From positions 450,183-514,182 of the forward strand of contig NZ_BMNA01000001.1 in assembly GCF_014646215.1 (NCBI RefSeq): a DNA stretch of 64,000 nt, written 5' to 3'. Of the stretch, positions 28,339 to 40,481 are shown in pieces. Under the pieces are notes generated by a model. It was not told the origin of the DNA. It saw only the letters and a list, made by a program, of their open reading frames with translations, and made no database searches. The stretch is from Nakamurella endophytica. Its GTDB lineage: Bacteria > Actinomycetota > Actinomycetes > Mycobacteriales > Nakamurellaceae. The position numbers and the translations under genes were made by a program. The stretch's first letter is position 1, and every line of letters starts with the position of its first letter.

Positions 28339-29760
28339 ATGCACCGCAGGGGCCGGGCGGCGCGCGCGACCGGTCTGGTGCTGCTGACCGTGCTGCTCGC
28401 CGGATGCAGCAGCGCGCCGTCGCCCGCGGACAGCTCGCCGGGGCCCGGCGCCGCCACGGTGGGCACCGTGCCGAGCGGCACGCCGTCCGCCACGCCGCCG
28501 ATGTCCGGGTCGCCCGGGACGGCGTCCCGCGCCGAGCCGGGCCGCGCGACGTCCACGCCGCGCACCGGCACCACCGCACGCTCCCCGGGGTCACCGGCCC
28601 GCACTGCGCCCTCCGGCCCCACCTCGACCCCCCGGACGGTGACCGTGTCGCGACTGCCCACCACCGGCCCGACCGCCTCCCCGTCCCGGGCGACCACCTC
28701 GCCGGCGCGTCCGAAGGACTGCGTGGACCGGGTGCTGGCCGGACTCGACGGCAGCCGGCTGGTCGGGCAGCTGGTGATGATCGGGTTGCCGGTGGAGGAC
28801 CCGGTGTCGGCCGCCGAGGCGCTGTCCGGCACCCCGGTGGGCGGCGTCTTCCTGGCCGGCCGCTCCACCCGGCCGGCCACCGCGCTGGCCCGCGACGTCG
28901 CGACGCTGCAACAGCGCGTCGGGCGGCGCAGCGGCGTCCCGCTGCACGTCGCTGTGGACCAGGAGGGCGGTTACGTGCAGAGCCTGACCGGCGACGACTT
29001 CCCCCCGATCCCCACGGCCGTCGAGCAGGGCGAGCTGTCCGGTGACGACCTCGCCGCACTGACCCGGCGCTGGGCCGGCCGGCTGCACACCGCGGGGGTG
29101 ACGCTCGACCTGGCGCCCGTCGCGGACACCGTGCCGCCCGGCACCGCCGACGACAACCCGCCGATCGGCGCCAACGACCGGCAGTACGGCAGCGACCCGG
29201 ACCAGGTGGCCGGGGCGGTGACCGTCGTCGTCCGGGGTCTGCAGGCCGAAGGCGTCGGGGCCACCGTCAAGCACTTCCCGGGCCTGGGCCGGGTGCGGGT
29301 GAACACCGACACCGACACCGGCGCGGTCGACGACGAGGTGACGCCGGACGACCCCTACCTGGCGCCGTTCCGCGCGGGCATCGCGGCCGGCGCGGTCGCG
29401 GTGATGGTGTCGTCGGCGCGGTACCCGCAGCTCGACCCGGACGAGGTCGCGGCGTTCTCCCGGCCCGTCGTCACCGGGCTGCTGCGGGACCGGCTGCACT
29501 TCTCGGGTCTGGTGGTGTCCGACGACCTCGGCAATGCGGTGGCCGTGCAGGACCGCAGCGCCGGTCGGCGTGCCGTCGACTTCGTGCGTGCCGGCGGCGA
29601 TCTCGTGCTGTCCGTGCGGACGCAGGACCTGGCTCCGATGACGGCGGCGCTGACGGCCGAGGCGGCGCGGGACGCCGGGTTCCGGGCCAGGGTGCGCGAC
29701 GCCGCCCGGCACGTGCTGGCCAGCAAGCGGGCCGTCGGGCTGCTGGACTGCGCCGGCTGA
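28339..29760 (+). CDS. Glycoside hydrolase family 3 lipoprotein (NagZ/LpqI-like)
   Basis: 473 residues. Lipoprotein signal with lipobox LLAGC, then a Pro/Ser/Thr-rich spacer to ~125. The GH3 N-terminal barrel has VDQEGGYVQSL, VKHFPGLGRV and the nucleophile Asp in LVVSDDLGNAV. The loop carrying the NagZ Asp-His dyad (GHGxxxxDSH) reads GLGRVRVNTDTD here, so the usual His general acid is absent; a similar loop is, from memory, shared by LpqI-like actinobacterial proteins. Expected role: surface beta-N-acetylglucosaminidase in wall recycling. ATG at 28339 with GGAGGG upstream. Confidence 0.83.
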   Translation: MHRRGRAARATGLVLLTVLLAGCSSAPSPADSSPGPGAATVGTVPSGTPSATPPMSGSPGTASRAEPGRATSTPRTGTTARSPGSPARTAPSGPTSTPRTVTVSRLPTTGPTASPSRATTSPARPKDCVDRVLAGLDGSRLVGQLVMIGLPVEDPVSAAEALSGTPVGGVFLAGRSTRPATALARDVATLQQRVGRRSGVPLHVAVDQEGGYVQSLTGDDFPPIPTAVEQGELSGDDLAALTRRWAGRLHTAGVTLDLAPVADTVPPGTADDNPPIGANDRQYGSDPDQVAGAVTVVVRGLQAEGVGATVKHFPGLGRVRVNTDTDTGAVDDEVTPDDPYLAPFRAGIAAGAVAVMVSSARYPQLDPDEVAAFSRPVVTGLLRDRLHFSGLVVSDDLGNAVAVQDRSAGRRAVDFVRAGGDLVLSVRTQDLAPMTAALTAEAARDAGFRARVRDAARHVLASKRAVGLLDCAG

Positions 29761-29762
29761 GC

Positions 29763-29792
29763 GGCACCGGCACCGGCACCGGCACCGGCACC
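29763..29792. repeat. Five GGCACC hexamers between convergent genes
   Basis: Five perfect tandem copies of GGCACC directly after the GH3 stop, in the 70-base convergent gap. No terminator hairpin is seen here. Confidence 0.9.
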
Positions 29793-29830
29793 GTCGCGGC
29801 GCGATACGGCGGCGGGTCCCGGCGCAGCGC

Positions 29831-31675
29831 TCAGGCGCTCTCCAGCTGCTCCGCCACCTCCAGCCACTGCCCCTCGACGTCGTCGCGTTCGGCCAGCGTG
29901 CGCTGCAGGTCCCGGTCCAGCTCCGCCGCGGCGGCGTAGTCGCTGCCGACGGTGGCCAGCCGGTCCTGCAGGTCCCGCTCCCGGCGCTGCAGCGACTCCA
30001 GCCGGCGTTCCAGCCGCTGCAGGTCCTTGCGCAGCAGCCGCGCCGTCCCGGCGTCCGGGGCCGCCCCCGGCCCGGCACCGTCCGCGCCCGGAGCCCCGCT
30101 GGAGGTGCCGCCGGATCCCCCCGCCGCGGACGGGCCGGCAGCGCGGGCGGCCGCGGGCCGGGCCTCCTGCTGCTCCCGCCGGCGCCGCAGGTACTCCTCG
30201 ACGCCGCCCGGCAGGTGGGTGATCCGCCCGTCGCCGAACAGCGCGACCACGTCGTCGACCACCCGCTCGACCAGGTACCGGTCGTGGCTGACGACGACCA
30301 GCGTGCCCGCCCACGAGTCGAGCAGGTCCTCGAGCGCGGCCAGGGTGTCGGTGTCCAGGTCGTTGGTCGGCTCGTCCAGCACCAGCACGTTCGGCTCCGC
30401 CATGAGCAGCCTCAGCAGCTGCAGCCGCCGCCGCTCGCCGCCGGACAGCTCGCCGACCCTGGTCCACTGCTGGGCCGTGGTGAAGCCGAACCGTTCGGCC
30501 AGCTGGCCCGCGGTGAGCTCGCGACCGCCGAGTTCGGCGACGCCTGCGACCTGGGCGACGGCCTCGATCAGACGCAGGTCCGTCGGCAGCTCGGCGACCT
30601 CCTGAGACAGGTAACCGAGCCGGACCGTGCTGCCGATCCTGACGACACCGGACTCCGGCTGCTGCACGCCGACCAGGATGCGCAGCAGGGTCGACTTCCC
30701 GGACCCGTTGACGCCGACCAGCCCGACCCTGTCCCCCGGCCCCACCAGGTAGTCGACGTGGTCCAGCAGCACGCGCGGCCCGTCCGTGGTGGGCACGGTG
30801 GCGGTCACCCCGCGGAACTCGACGACGTCGCGACCCAGCCGGCGGCGCGCGAAGGCGTGCAGCTCGACGGTGTTCCGGGGCGGCGGCACGTCGGCGATCA
30901 GGGCCTCGGCGGCGTCGATCCGGTAGCGCGGCTTGGACGTCCGGGCGGGCGCGCCGCGGCGCAGCCAGGCCAGCTCCTTGCGGGCCAGGTTCCGCCGCCG
31001 CTCCTCGGCGGCCCGGTCCAGCCGCAGCCGCTCGGCCCGGGCGAAGACCCAGTCCGAGTAGCCGCCCTCCCGGATGTGCACGGCGCCGTCGACGACCTCC
31101 CAGGTCAGCCCGGCGACGGCGTCGAGGAACCAGCGGTCGTGGGTGACGACCACCAGCGCCGACCGCCGGGTCAGCAGGTAGGAGGCCAGCCACGCCACCC
31201 CCTCGATGTCCAGGTGGTTGGTCGGCTCGTCCAGCACCAGGAGGTCTGCGTCGGTGACCAGGGCCGCGGCCAGCGCGACCCGGCGGCGCTCGCCACCCGA
31301 CAGCCGGTCGACCGAAGCATCGAGACCGATGTTCGACAGCCCGAGGCCGTCCAGCACGGTGCGCACGCCGGCGTCGCCCGCCCACTGGTGGTCCCCCGGC
31401 CCGAAGTGCGAGAGCACGACGTCCCGGACGGTCCCGTCGGGCAGGTCGCCGCTCTGGCCGACGACCTCGACGCGGGTGCCGCGGGACATCGACACCCGCC
31501 CGGAGTCCGGCACCAACCGGCCGGACAGCACCGCCAGCAGCGTGGACTTGCCGGAGCCGTTGAGGCCGAGGACGCCGATCCGGTCGCCGGTCTGCACGCC
31601 CAGCGAGACGCCGTCCAGCACGGTGCGGAGCCCGCGGACGACGGTCACGGCCTCGACGTTCACCAGGTTCGCCAC
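29831..31675 (-). CDS. ABC-F ATPase (Uup-like)
   Basis: 614 residues with two ABC cassettes and no membrane domain. Cassette 1: GLNGSGKSTLL, LSGGERRRVAL, LVLDEPTNHLD. Cassette 2: GVNGSGKSTLL, LSGGERRRLQL, VLVLDEPTNDLD. A linker lies between, and a ~75-residue C-terminal coiled coil (RLERRLESLQRRERDLQDRL) follows a Gly/Ala-rich hinge, the Uup arrangement. ABC-F proteins act on the ribosome (E site). GTG at 31675 is one base after the ispE stop. It is the last gene of the rpf-rsmA-ispE group, in the usual actinobacterial order. Confidence 0.9.
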   Translation of the reverse strand: MANLVNVEAVTVVRGLRTVLDGVSLGVQTGDRIGVLGLNGSGKSTLLAVLSGRLVPDSGRVSMSRGTRVEVVGQSGDLPDGTVRDVVLSHFGPGDHQWAGDAGVRTVLDGLGLSNIGLDASVDRLSGGERRRVALAAALVTDADLLVLDEPTNHLDIEGVAWLASYLLTRRSALVVVTHDRWFLDAVAGLTWEVVDGAVHIREGGYSDWVFARAERLRLDRAAEERRRNLARKELAWLRRGAPARTSKPRYRIDAAEALIADVPPPRNTVELHAFARRRLGRDVVEFRGVTATVPTTDGPRVLLDHVDYLVGPGDRVGLVGVNGSGKSTLLRILVGVQQPESGVVRIGSTVRLGYLSQEVAELPTDLRLIEAVAQVAGVAELGGRELTAGQLAERFGFTTAQQWTRVGELSGGERRRLQLLRLLMAEPNVLVLDEPTNDLDTDTLAALEDLLDSWAGTLVVVSHDRYLVERVVDDVVALFGDGRITHLPGGVEEYLRRRREQQEARPAAARAAGPSAAGGSGGTSSGAPGADGAGPGAAPDAGTARLLRKDLQRLERRLESLQRRERDLQDRLATVGSDYAAAAELDRDLQRTLAERDDVEGQWLEVAEQLESA

Positions 31676-31676
31676 G

Positions 31677-32627
31677 TCATCCGCTCCCCACCAGTCGGGC
31701 CCCGGGGGCGGGTCCCGACGCGATCCGTACGGCCCGGCAGGTACCGGACCCGGCCAGTTCCGCGGCGACGTCGGCGGCGGCGTCCGGCCCCGGGCACAGG
31801 AAGGCGCAGGTCGGGCCGGAGCCGGACACCACGGAGCCGACGGCGCCGGCAGCTCGCCCGGCGCGCAGCGTGCGGCGCAGCTCCGGCCGCAGCGACACCG
31901 CCGCCGCCTGCAGGTCGTTGCCGAGCGCGGCGCCGATGCGGACCGGGTCCCCGGACGGCAGCGCCGCGAGGATCTCCTGGACCGGCGCGACGCGCGGCGG
32001 GTCGCCGGCGGCCCGGAGCCGGTCCAGCTCGGCGAAGACCTCCGGGGTGGACAGTCCCTCGCCGGCGACCGCCAGCACCCAGTGCAGCGGGGTCCTGGCC
32101 AGCACCGGGGACAGCAGGTCACCGCGGCCGGTGCCGACCGCGGTGCCGCCGGTCAGCGCGAACGGCACATCGGCGCCGAGCCGCCGGGCGAACTCGGCGA
32201 GCTGGTCGCGGGTCAGGTCCAGGCCCCACAGCGCCGCGCAGCCGACCAGGGCTGCGGCCGCGTCGGCGCTGCCGCCGGCCATGCCACCGGCCACCGGGAT
32301 GTTCTTGATGATCTCGATGGCAACCGGCCCGGTGCTGCCCGAGCGGCCGCACTCCTTGGCCAGCAGCCGCGCGGCGGCGCCGGCGAGGTTCCGTGGACCG
32401 GCCGGCACGCCGGGGACGGCGCCGCCGCCCGCCCCGTCGACCGTCCGCACCGACGACCGCGGCGCCGCGGACACCACCACCTCGTCGAACACGTCGACCG
32501 CGTGGAACACCGTGACCAGGTCGTGGTAGCCGTCGGGGCGCAGGTCGCCGACGGACAGGTGCAGGTTCACCTTCGCGGGCACCCGCACCCGCACCGGTCC
32601 CGGCACCACCCGCTGCCGGCCGGTCAC
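31677..32627 (-). CDS. ispE: 4-diphosphocytidyl-2-C-methyl-D-erythritol kinase
   Basis: 316-residue GHMP kinase of the MEP isoprenoid pathway. Motifs: [12 protein letters not shown] at the N-terminus, ATP loop [18 protein letters not shown] and C-terminal [12 protein letters not shown]. The GTG at 32627 overlaps the rsmA stop (GTGA), so translation is coupled. Conserved position between rsmA and the ABC-F gene. Confidence 0.95.
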   Translation of the reverse strand: MTGRQRVVPGPVRVRVPAKVNLHLSVGDLRPDGYHDLVTVFHAVDVFDEVVVSAAPRSSVRTVDGAGGGAVPGVPAGPRNLAGAAARLLAKECGRSGSTGPVAIEIIKNIPVAGGMAGGSADAAAALVGCAALWGLDLTRDQLAEFARRLGADVPFALTGGTAVGTGRGDLLSPVLARTPLHWVLAVAGEGLSTPEVFAELDRLRAAGDPPRVAPVQEILAALPSGDPVRIGAALGNDLQAAAVSLRPELRRTLRAGRAAGAVGSVVSGSGPTCAFLCPGPDAAADVAAELAGSGTCRAVRIASGPAPGARLVGSG

Positions 32628-33652
32628 CGTCCGGTCCCGGCGTGCTCGTCGGCCGCCAGGGCGGCGGCCGCGACCGCAGCGAAGCCGTGGACGTCGAGCA
32701 TCTCGCCCCGCAGGCCGGGGTCGACCCCGGCCGCCCGCAGCAGCTCCTCGGCGCGCACGGGGCTCCCCGCCCAGCCGGCCAGCGCGGACCGCAGGGTCTT
32801 GCGCCGCTGGGCGAAGGCCGCGTCGATCACCCGGAAGACCCGGTCCCGGTCCCCGACCGGCGTCCGGTCGGACCGGACGAGCTGGACCAGCGCCGAGTCG
32901 ACACCCGGCACCGGCCAGAACACCGACCGCGGGACGGCGCCGGCCCGGCGGACGGTGCCGTACCACGCCGCCTTGGCGCTGGGCGAGCCGTACGTCCGGC
33001 TGCCCGGCGGCGCCGCCAGCCGGTCGGCCACCTCGGCCTGCACCATCACCAGGACCCGGCGCAGCGACGGCAGCTCGGCCAGCAGGTGCAGCAGCACGGG
33101 CACCGCGACGTTGTAGGGCAGGTTGGCGACCAGCGCCGTCGGCACCGGCACGGCACCCGCGGCGGCCACCGCCAGCAGCTGCGCGGCGGTGACCTGCAGG
33201 GCGTCGGCGGTGAGGACCCGCAGCGCAGCCGCCCGCTCCGGCAGGTGGTCGGCCACGGTGCGCGGCAGCCGCCCGGCCAGCCGCGGGTCGATCTCGACGG
33301 CCGTCACCCCGCCGGCCACCTCGAGCAGCGCCAGGGTCAGCGAGCCCAGGCCGGGACCGACCTCCAGGACGTGGTCGTCGGCGGACACCCCGGCGGCGGC
33401 GACGATCCGGCGCACCGTGTTCTGGTCGTGCACGAAGTTCTGGCCCAGGGTCTTGGTCGGCCGCAGCTCGAGCTCGGCGGCGAGCCGGCGGATCTCCGCG
33501 GCGCCGAGCAGGGTGCCGGACGGAGTGCCCGGCGCCGGCGCTGGGGTGCTCGCGGCCGGGGCGCTCGCGGTGGCGGTGCTCGCAGCTGCGGCACCGGGGG
33601 CTCCGGGCGGCGCCGGCGGCGCCGACCCGGTCGTGCCCCGCCCGTCCGTCAC
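32624..33652 (-). CDS. rsmA: 16S rRNA (adenine1518-N6/adenine1519-N6)-dimethyltransferase
   Basis: 342 residues. An Ala/Pro-rich N-terminal extension of about 50 residues precedes the core. Motifs: [21 protein letters not shown] loop [15 protein letters not shown] and catalytic [11 protein letters not shown]. KsgA/RsmA dimethylates two adenines in the 16S 3' hairpin. GTG at 33652 with GAGGATGG upstream. A perfect hairpin (33760-33790) separates it from the second rpf gene, so it may depend on read-through or its own promoter. Confidence 0.94.
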   Translation of the reverse strand: MTDGRGTTGSAPPAPPGAPGAAAASTATASAPAASTPAPAPGTPSGTLLGAAEIRRLAAELELRPTKTLGQNFVHDQNTVRRIVAAAGVSADDHVLEVGPGLGSLTLALLEVAGGVTAVEIDPRLAGRLPRTVADHLPERAAALRVLTADALQVTAAQLLAVAAAGAVPVPTALVANLPYNVAVPVLLHLLAELPSLRRVLVMVQAEVADRLAAPPGSRTYGSPSAKAAWYGTVRRAGAVPRSVFWPVPGVDSALVQLVRSDRTPVGDRDRVFRVIDAAFAQRRKTLRSALAGWAGSPVRAEELLRAAGVDPGLRGEMLDVHGFAAVAAAALAADEHAGTGR

Positions 33653-33759
33653 CGTTCCATCCTCACACGCGCCGCCGGGGCGGACGGCCGGTCGACGTCG
33701 CCGGACGCCGGACCCGCGGACCCGGCCGGTCGGGCCCGGAGCCGGCCCGCGGACGCCGC

Positions 33760-33790
33760 CGCCCGGCCACCGACGTGCGGTGGCCGGGCG
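33760..33790 (-). terminator. Perfect 13-bp hairpin between rpf and rsmA
   Basis: CGCCCGGCCACCG, loop ACGTG, CGGTGGCCGGGCG, 36 bases past the rpf stop. No U-tract. Confidence 0.65.
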
Positions 33791-33825
33791 GGGACGGGGT
33801 CGGCGGGGCCGGCTGCCGAGCGGGC

Positions 33826-34917
33826 TCAGTGCGCTGCGTACGCGCACGCCCACGGCTCGAGACCGCGCTGCTGGTAGAGCAGCTTGGCGCGCATGAGCTG
33901 CTCCGACGGCGAGGCGTCCATCGGGTTGCCGGATCCGCCGACGGACTCCCAGGTGGGGATGTCGAACTGGAAGAGGCCGTAGGTCGGCAGGCCGGCGGAC
34001 GGGTAGGCGTTCACCGCGCGCGGGTTGTGGGTCGACTCGCACATGGCCAGGCCGTCCCAGTTGACGCCGAAGGTGGTGTCGTGGGTGAGCACCTGGATGC
34101 CGTCGTAGGTGAACCGGGCGGCGGCCTGCTTCGCGGCGGCCTCCGACCCCGGGTCCGGCACCCGGGTGCCGACGTGCACGATCGACCCGACCGGCCGCGC
34201 GTCGGTGCGGCGCCCGAGCTCCCGGACCGTCCGCACGCCGTCGACGACGGTGACCCGGTAGCGGATGGTGACCTGCCCGGTGGCCGCCTTCCGGACCACC
34301 TTGGTGGTGCCCCGGTCGAGCGCCGCGTCCTGCACCGTGCGGGTGGCCGGTGCGGCCAGCGTGACCCGCCGGACCATCGACGAGATCTCTACCCGCCGCA
34401 GCGTGACGGTCGCCCCGTCGTGCAGCGCGGTGGGCGCGGACGGGGTGAGCACGTCCTGCCGGCCGACGGTGAGGTGCCGCTCCCGGAGCAGCGCGGCGAC
34501 GGTGCTCGCGGCGGAGTGGACGGTGCTGCGCCGTCCGCCGACCACCAGGGTGACCGTGGACGCGGGCGCTGCGGCCTGCCGGGCCACCGGGATCTCCCGC
34601 GGGGCGCCGGCGTCCAGCACGGCGCCGGAGGTGCCGGCCGGCGTGACCGGCGGCACCGCCGCCGACGGTGCAGCGGCCGGCGAGGGACCGGCGGACAGGG
34701 CGTCGGCGGCCGCCGGCGCGCCGTGCGTCACCGCGATCGCCGTGCCGCCCCCGACGGCCAGCACTGCGACGGCGGCGACGACGGCGCGGCGGACCCGGCG
34801 GCCGCCAGCGCGGGACCGGGTGACCGGGGCGCTGGTGCTCCCGGTCGCCGCGGCGTCAGGGACGGCCGGTGTACCGGCGTCGTCGGGCTGGTCGGCCTGG
34901 TGGTCCGAGGTGGTCAC
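33826..34917 (-). CDS. Resuscitation-promoting-factor-like protein (shorter paralogue)
   Basis: 363 residues. Cytoplasmic leader, one membrane/signal helix ([21 protein letters not shown]), a DUF348 unit ([20 protein letters not shown]), a G5 domain (~195-265; [18 protein letters not shown]), and a C-terminal lysozyme-like domain ([34 protein letters not shown]) with the catalytic Glu in CES. It ends [13 protein letters not shown], nearly as its neighbour rpfB. GTG with GGAGGA 7 nt upstream. It lies between rpfB and rsmA, where most actinobacteria have only one rpf, so it is likely a tandem duplicate. Expected peptidoglycan-cleaving, growth-resuscitating role outside the membrane. Confidence 0.87.
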   Translation of the reverse strand: MTTSDHQADQPDDAGTPAVPDAAATGSTSAPVTRSRAGGRRVRRAVVAAVAVLAVGGGTAIAVTHGAPAAADALSAGPSPAAAPSAAVPPVTPAGTSGAVLDAGAPREIPVARQAAAPASTVTLVVGGRRSTVHSAASTVAALLRERHLTVGRQDVLTPSAPTALHDGATVTLRRVEISSMVRRVTLAAPATRTVQDAALDRGTTKVVRKAATGQVTIRYRVTVVDGVRTVRELGRRTDARPVGSIVHVGTRVPDPGSEAAAKQAAARFTYDGIQVLTHDTTFGVNWDGLAMCESTHNPRAVNAYPSAGLPTYGLFQFDIPTWESVGGSGNPMDASPSEQLMRAKLLYQQRGLEPWACAYAAH

Positions 34918-34985
34918 GGTGTCCTCCGGGGTCTGCACGGACAGGGCGCACGGCGGCCGGCCGGCAGCCGGGTCCGCAGTGCGGC

Positions 34986-35008
34986 AAAAAGGGGCCGGCC
35001 GGGCCGGC
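34986..35008 (-). terminator. Hairpin plus T5 in the leader of the short rpf gene
   Basis: Minus strand: GCCGGC-CCG-GCCGGC followed by CCC and TTTTT. A T5 run is notable in this GC-rich DNA. It is 104 bases past the rpfB stop and 69 before the next start, so it could end rpfB or act as an attenuator. Confidence 0.4.
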
Positions 35009-35067
35009 ACGCCGTCCGTGGATTCAGGCCGGATGAACGGCAACCATCACGGAAGTATTTCGAGGCG

Positions 35068-35083
35068 GTAACTCCACCGTAAC
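35068..35083. promoter_or_regulatory. GTAAC-N6-GTAAC direct repeat (MtrA-box-like) upstream of the short rpf gene
   Basis: GTAAC at 35068-35072 and 35079-35083, 11 bp apart, one helical turn. This resembles the tandem motif described for the actinobacterial response regulator MtrA, a known controller of rpf genes. It is about 150 bases before the rpf start; AATACT just downstream on the minus strand could be a -10. Confidence 0.4.
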
Positions 35084-35111
35084 AGCGGAATGGCCGGCCG
35101 GCAACCCCGGC

Positions 35112-36866
<1,755 letters not shown>

Positions 36867-37001
36867 GGCACGGCTACGGGCCGGCAACCGCGTCCTGACC
36901 GCTCCGGGCGACCGGCGCACCGGAGGCCGGTGGACGCCGGTGGCGGAGCCGGTGCCGGGTCCCCAGGAGGCCGTGTGAGACAACGGCATCCGAGGCCCCG
37001 G

Positions 37002-37844
37002 TCAGGGCTCCGGCCAGCCGAACACCCGTGCTGTGGTCCTGCTCACCTGATCGCACAGCTGGGCCACGTCGACCCCGCGCAGGGCCGCCAGCGCCCGGAC
37101 GGTCCACGGCAGCGCGTACGGCTCGTTGCGCCGTCCGCGGTGCGGGTGCGGCGTCAGGAACGGCGCGTCGGTCTCCACCAGCAACCGGTCCGCGGGCACC
37201 AGCGCCGCCGCCTCCGCCAGCGCCCGGGCGTTCTTGAAGCTGACCGGGCCGGCGAAGGAGAGCACGGCCCCGGCGTCCAGGCACCGCCGGGCGAACCCGG
37301 CGTCCCCGGAGAAGCAGTGGAACACCACCACCGGCGGGGCGCCCTCCGCGGAGAGCACCGCCAGGACCTCGTCGTGCGCGTCCCGGTCGTGGATCATCAG
37401 CGGCAGGCCGACCCGCTTGGCCAGGTCGATGTGCCAGGCGAAGGCCTCGCGCTGCGCGTCGGCGGGGGCCGCGTCCCAGTAGTGGTCCAGCCCGGTCTCG
37501 CCCACGGCGACCACCCGCTCCCGGCGGGCGAGCTGCTCCAGCTCCGCCCTGGCCGCCTCGTCGAGGGTGTCGGCCCTGGTCGGGTGGATCGCGACGGCGG
37601 CCCACACCCGCGGGTCCCACTGCGCGGCGTCCGCGGCCCAGCGCGCGGACGCCAGGTCGTCGCCGACCGTGACCATGCGGCGGACACCGACCTGCTCGGC
37701 CCGGTCGGCGGCCGCGGTGACGTCCGCCGCGTCGACGCACCCGCAGGCGTCGAGGTGGGTGTGCGCGTCCGCGACCGGCCGCGGCAGCGGCTCGGGCACC
37801 GGGGCGGGTGACCGGTCGGCGACGGCCGGGTGCACGCCGGTCAC
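37002..37844 (-). CDS. tatD: TatD family hydrolase
   Basis: 280-residue TIM-barrel metal-dependent nuclease family. Metal ligands are seen in VADAHTHLD (residue ~25), GETGLDHYW, MIHDRDA, FHCFSG and VETDAPFL. Linked to DNA repair or quality control. GTG at 37844 with GGGGGA upstream, 28 bases after metG. Conserved metG-tatD-rpfB order. Confidence 0.93.
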   Translation of the reverse strand: MTGVHPAVADRSPAPVPEPLPRPVADAHTHLDACGCVDAADVTAAADRAEQVGVRRMVTVGDDLASARWAADAAQWDPRVWAAVAIHPTRADTLDEAARAELEQLARRERVVAVGETGLDHYWDAAPADAQREAFAWHIDLAKRVGLPLMIHDRDAHDEVLAVLSAEGAPPVVVFHCFSGDAGFARRCLDAGAVLSFAGPVSFKNARALAEAAALVPADRLLVETDAPFLTPHPHRGRRNEPYALPWTVRALAALRGVDVAQLCDQVSRTTARVFGWPEP

Positions 37845-37872
37845 CGCCGGTCCCCCGGCACGGCGGTCCGGC

Positions 37873-39705
37873 TCACTGCAGCGGCGCCCAGTCCGGACCG
37901 GCCTCGCCGAGGCCGGGGTCCAGCTTGGCGAACAGCGGCGCCGGCTTGGCCAGCGGCCGCCCGGGCCGGATGTCGCTGCGCTGCCACCGGGCCTGCTCGT
38001 CGCGGTAGGCGCCGGTCAGCACCGGGTAGCTGCGGGGCGGCGGCACCCCGACGCCCTCGACGTCGTCGTCGAAGTCCTCGACCTCGCGGATCTCCGGTTG
38101 CGCCGCCCACACGCCCTCGCCGCCCAGCGCTGCGAACACCGCCTGCCCGGCGTGCGGCAGGAACGGCGTCAGCAGCGTCTTGGCGTCGTCGACCACCTGC
38201 AGCGCGGTGTGCAGGACGGTGCCCTGCCGCTCCCGGTCGTCGCCGAGCTTCCACGGCTGCTCGTCCGACAGGTACTTGTTGGCCAGCGACACCACCCGCA
38301 TGGCCTCACCGGCCGCGGCCCGGAAACGGCTGCGGGACAGCAGGTCCCCGACGGTGTCGAACGCGGCCGCGGACGCCGCCAGCAGGTCGCCGTCGGCGTC
38401 GGTCACCGGCCCGCGGTCCGGGATGCGGCCGAAGTTGCGGTGCGCCATGGAGATCGAGCGATTGACCAGGTTGCCCCACTCGTTGGCCAGCTCGAAGTTG
38501 TTGCGGCGCACGAACTCGTCCCAGGTGAAGTCGGTGTCCTGGGTCTCCGGCCCGGCGACGGCGATGAAGTAGCGCAGCGCGTCGGGGCCGTAGGCGCGCA
38601 GGAAGTCGCCGACGTAGATCACCGTGCGGCGGGAGGTGGAGAACTTGGACCCGCTCATCGTCAGGAACTCGCTGGAGACCACCTCGGTGGGCAGCCGCAG
38701 CGGCCCCAGGGTGCCCGGGCTGCCGCCGCGGTCCCCGCGGCCGTCGTAGGCCAGCAGCTCGGCCGGCCAGATCTGCGAGTGGAAGGTGATGTTGTCCTTG
38801 CCCATGAAGTAGAACTGGCGGGCGCCGGGACCGTCGTCGCTGCCGTCGGCGCTCCACCACTGGCGCCACTGCTCCGGGTCGGTGCCGTAGCGCCGGGCCC
38901 ACTCCACGGCCGCGGACAGGTACCCGATGACGGCGTCGAACCAGACGTACAGCTTCTTGTCGCCGCGCTCGCGCCAGCCGTCCAGCGGTACCGGAATGCC
39001 CCAGTCGATGTCCCGGGTCATCGCGCGAGGACGGATGTCGCGCAACAGGTTCTGCGAGAACTTGAGCACGTTCGGCCGCCAGTCGGTGCGGGTGCCGAGC
39101 CACTCACCGAGCGCGCCGGCCAGCGCCGGCAGGTCGAGGAAGAAGTGCTCGGACTCCACGAACGACGGCTTCTCGCCGTTGATCTTCGAGCGCGGGTCGA
39201 TCAGGTCCACCGGATCGAGCTGGTTGCCGCAGTTGTCGCACTGGTCGCCGCGGGCCGACGGGTAGCCGCAGATCGGGCAGGTGCCCTCGATGTAGCGGTC
39301 CGGAAGGGTCCGCCCGGTGGACGGCGAGATGGCGCTCATCGTGGTGCGCGGCACCAGGTATCCGTTGCGGTGCACCGTCCGGAACAGCTCCTGCACCACG
39401 GCGTAGTGGTTGCGGGTGGTGGTCCGGGTGAACAGGTCGTAGGAGAGCCCCAGGCCCGCGAGATCCTCGACGATGACGCGGTTGTAGCGGTCGGCCAGCT
39501 CGGCCGCCGGGACGCCCTCGGCGTCCGCCTGCACCAGGATCGGCGTGCCGTGCTCGTCGGTGCCGCTGACCATCAGCACGTCGTGGCCGGCCATCCGCTG
39601 GTAGCGCGAGAAGACGTCCGCCGGGACGCCGAAGCCGGACACGTGGCCGATGTGCCGTGGACCGTTGGCGTAGGGCCAGGCCACGGCGGTCAGGATGGAA
39701 CCCAT
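37873..39705 (-). CDS. metG: Methionyl-tRNA synthetase
   Basis: 610-residue class I synthetase. HIGH motif in [13 protein letters not shown], zinc knuckle [18 protein letters not shown] (~residue 140), KMSKS-equivalent [10 protein letters not shown], anticodon-domain C-terminus. No C-terminal tRNA-binding extension. ATG at 39705 is 6 nt after TAGCCT with no ribosome site, so the mRNA is probably leaderless. First gene of the leftward metG-tatD-rpfB group. Confidence 0.96.
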   Translation of the reverse strand: MGSILTAVAWPYANGPRHIGHVSGFGVPADVFSRYQRMAGHDVLMVSGTDEHGTPILVQADAEGVPAAELADRYNRVIVEDLAGLGLSYDLFTRTTTRNHYAVVQELFRTVHRNGYLVPRTTMSAISPSTGRTLPDRYIEGTCPICGYPSARGDQCDNCGNQLDPVDLIDPRSKINGEKPSFVESEHFFLDLPALAGALGEWLGTRTDWRPNVLKFSQNLLRDIRPRAMTRDIDWGIPVPLDGWRERGDKKLYVWFDAVIGYLSAAVEWARRYGTDPEQWRQWWSADGSDDGPGARQFYFMGKDNITFHSQIWPAELLAYDGRGDRGGSPGTLGPLRLPTEVVSSEFLTMSGSKFSTSRRTVIYVGDFLRAYGPDALRYFIAVAGPETQDTDFTWDEFVRRNNFELANEWGNLVNRSISMAHRNFGRIPDRGPVTDADGDLLAASAAAFDTVGDLLSRSRFRAAAGEAMRVVSLANKYLSDEQPWKLGDDRERQGTVLHTALQVVDDAKTLLTPFLPHAGQAVFAALGGEGVWAAQPEIREVEDFDDDVEGVGVPPPRSYPVLTGAYRDEQARWQRSDIRPGRPLAKPAPLFAKLDPGLGEAGPDWAPLQ

Positions 39706-39711
39706 GGCTAG

Positions 39712-39717
39712 AGGCTA
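39712..39717 (-). promoter_or_regulatory. -10 box of leaderless metG
   Basis: TAGCCT on the minus strand, exactly 6 nt before the ATG at 39705, so transcription would start at the A of ATG. Confidence 0.5.
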
Positions 39718-39775
39718 GTTGCTCGGCCCCGCCGCACCGGTTCGGCAGCCGGGGACCCGGCCGCGGCTCCCGGCG

Positions 39776-40450
39776 TCAGGCCGAAGCGCCGACCCCGAAC
39801 CGCAGACCGTCGAAGACCAGGTCCACCAGCGCCACCGCGGAGGCCTCGGAGCCCGGACGGTCGGTGGCCATGCAGATCCCGCCCATGGCCTGCAGGATCG
39901 CCTGCGGCTCGACGTCGGCGCGGATCTCCCCCGCGTCGGCGGCCGCCCGCATGAGGGCGCCGGCGGACTCCCGCAGCGTCGTGCGCGCCGACGCGAACAG
40001 GTCCGTCTGCGTGTCCATCATCGACCGGAGCAGCGCCACCATGCCGCGCTTGACGGCGGCGTACCGGACGAACCCACGCATCCACTCCCGCAGCGCCTCG
40101 GCCGGCGGGTGCGTCGACGGCAGGGTCCTGGCGGCCTCCGCCAGGTCGTCGATCTGCCGCTGGTAGACGGCGAGCACGACGGCCTCCCTGGTCGGGAAGT
40201 GCCGGTACAGCGTCCCGATGCCCACCCCGGCGCCACGGGCGATGTCCTCCAGCGACACGTCGACGCCGCGCTCGCTGAACAGGTCCGCGGCGGTGGCGAG
40301 CAGGGCGTCGCGGTTGCGCCGCGCGTCCGCCCGCAGCGGGCGGGGCGCGGCCGTCGCCGGTATCGCCGTGGTCGCCGCGGCCGGCTCCGGGGCGGCCGAG
40401 GTCGCCGTGCCGCCGGCCGTGCGCGCCGACTCACCGTCGAGCCGAGTCAT
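39776..40450 (-). CDS. TetR-family repressor of the adjacent efflux pump
   Basis: 224 residues. After an Ala/Thr-rich leader (~35 residues) comes a TetR HTH (LFSERGVDVSLEDIARG, VGIGTLYRHFPTREAV). The ligand domain fills the rest. The ATG at 40450 fits GAGAGG 8 nt upstream better than the GTG three codons earlier. Divergent from the MFS gene, with three inverted-repeat operators between them. Typical local repressor that releases DNA when it binds the pump's drug. Confidence 0.92.
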   Translation of the reverse strand: MTRLDGESARTAGGTATSAAPEPAAATTAIPATAAPRPLRADARRNRDALLATAADLFSERGVDVSLEDIARGAGVGIGTLYRHFPTREAVVLAVYQRQIDDLAEAARTLPSTHPPAEALREWMRGFVRYAAVKRGMVALLRSMMDTQTDLFASARTTLRESAGALMRAAADAGEIRADVEPQAILQAMGGICMATDRPGSEASAVALVDLVFDGLRFGVGASA

Positions 40451-40481
40451 GCGGGTCACCTCTCGCGTGCACTTGCAGAAG

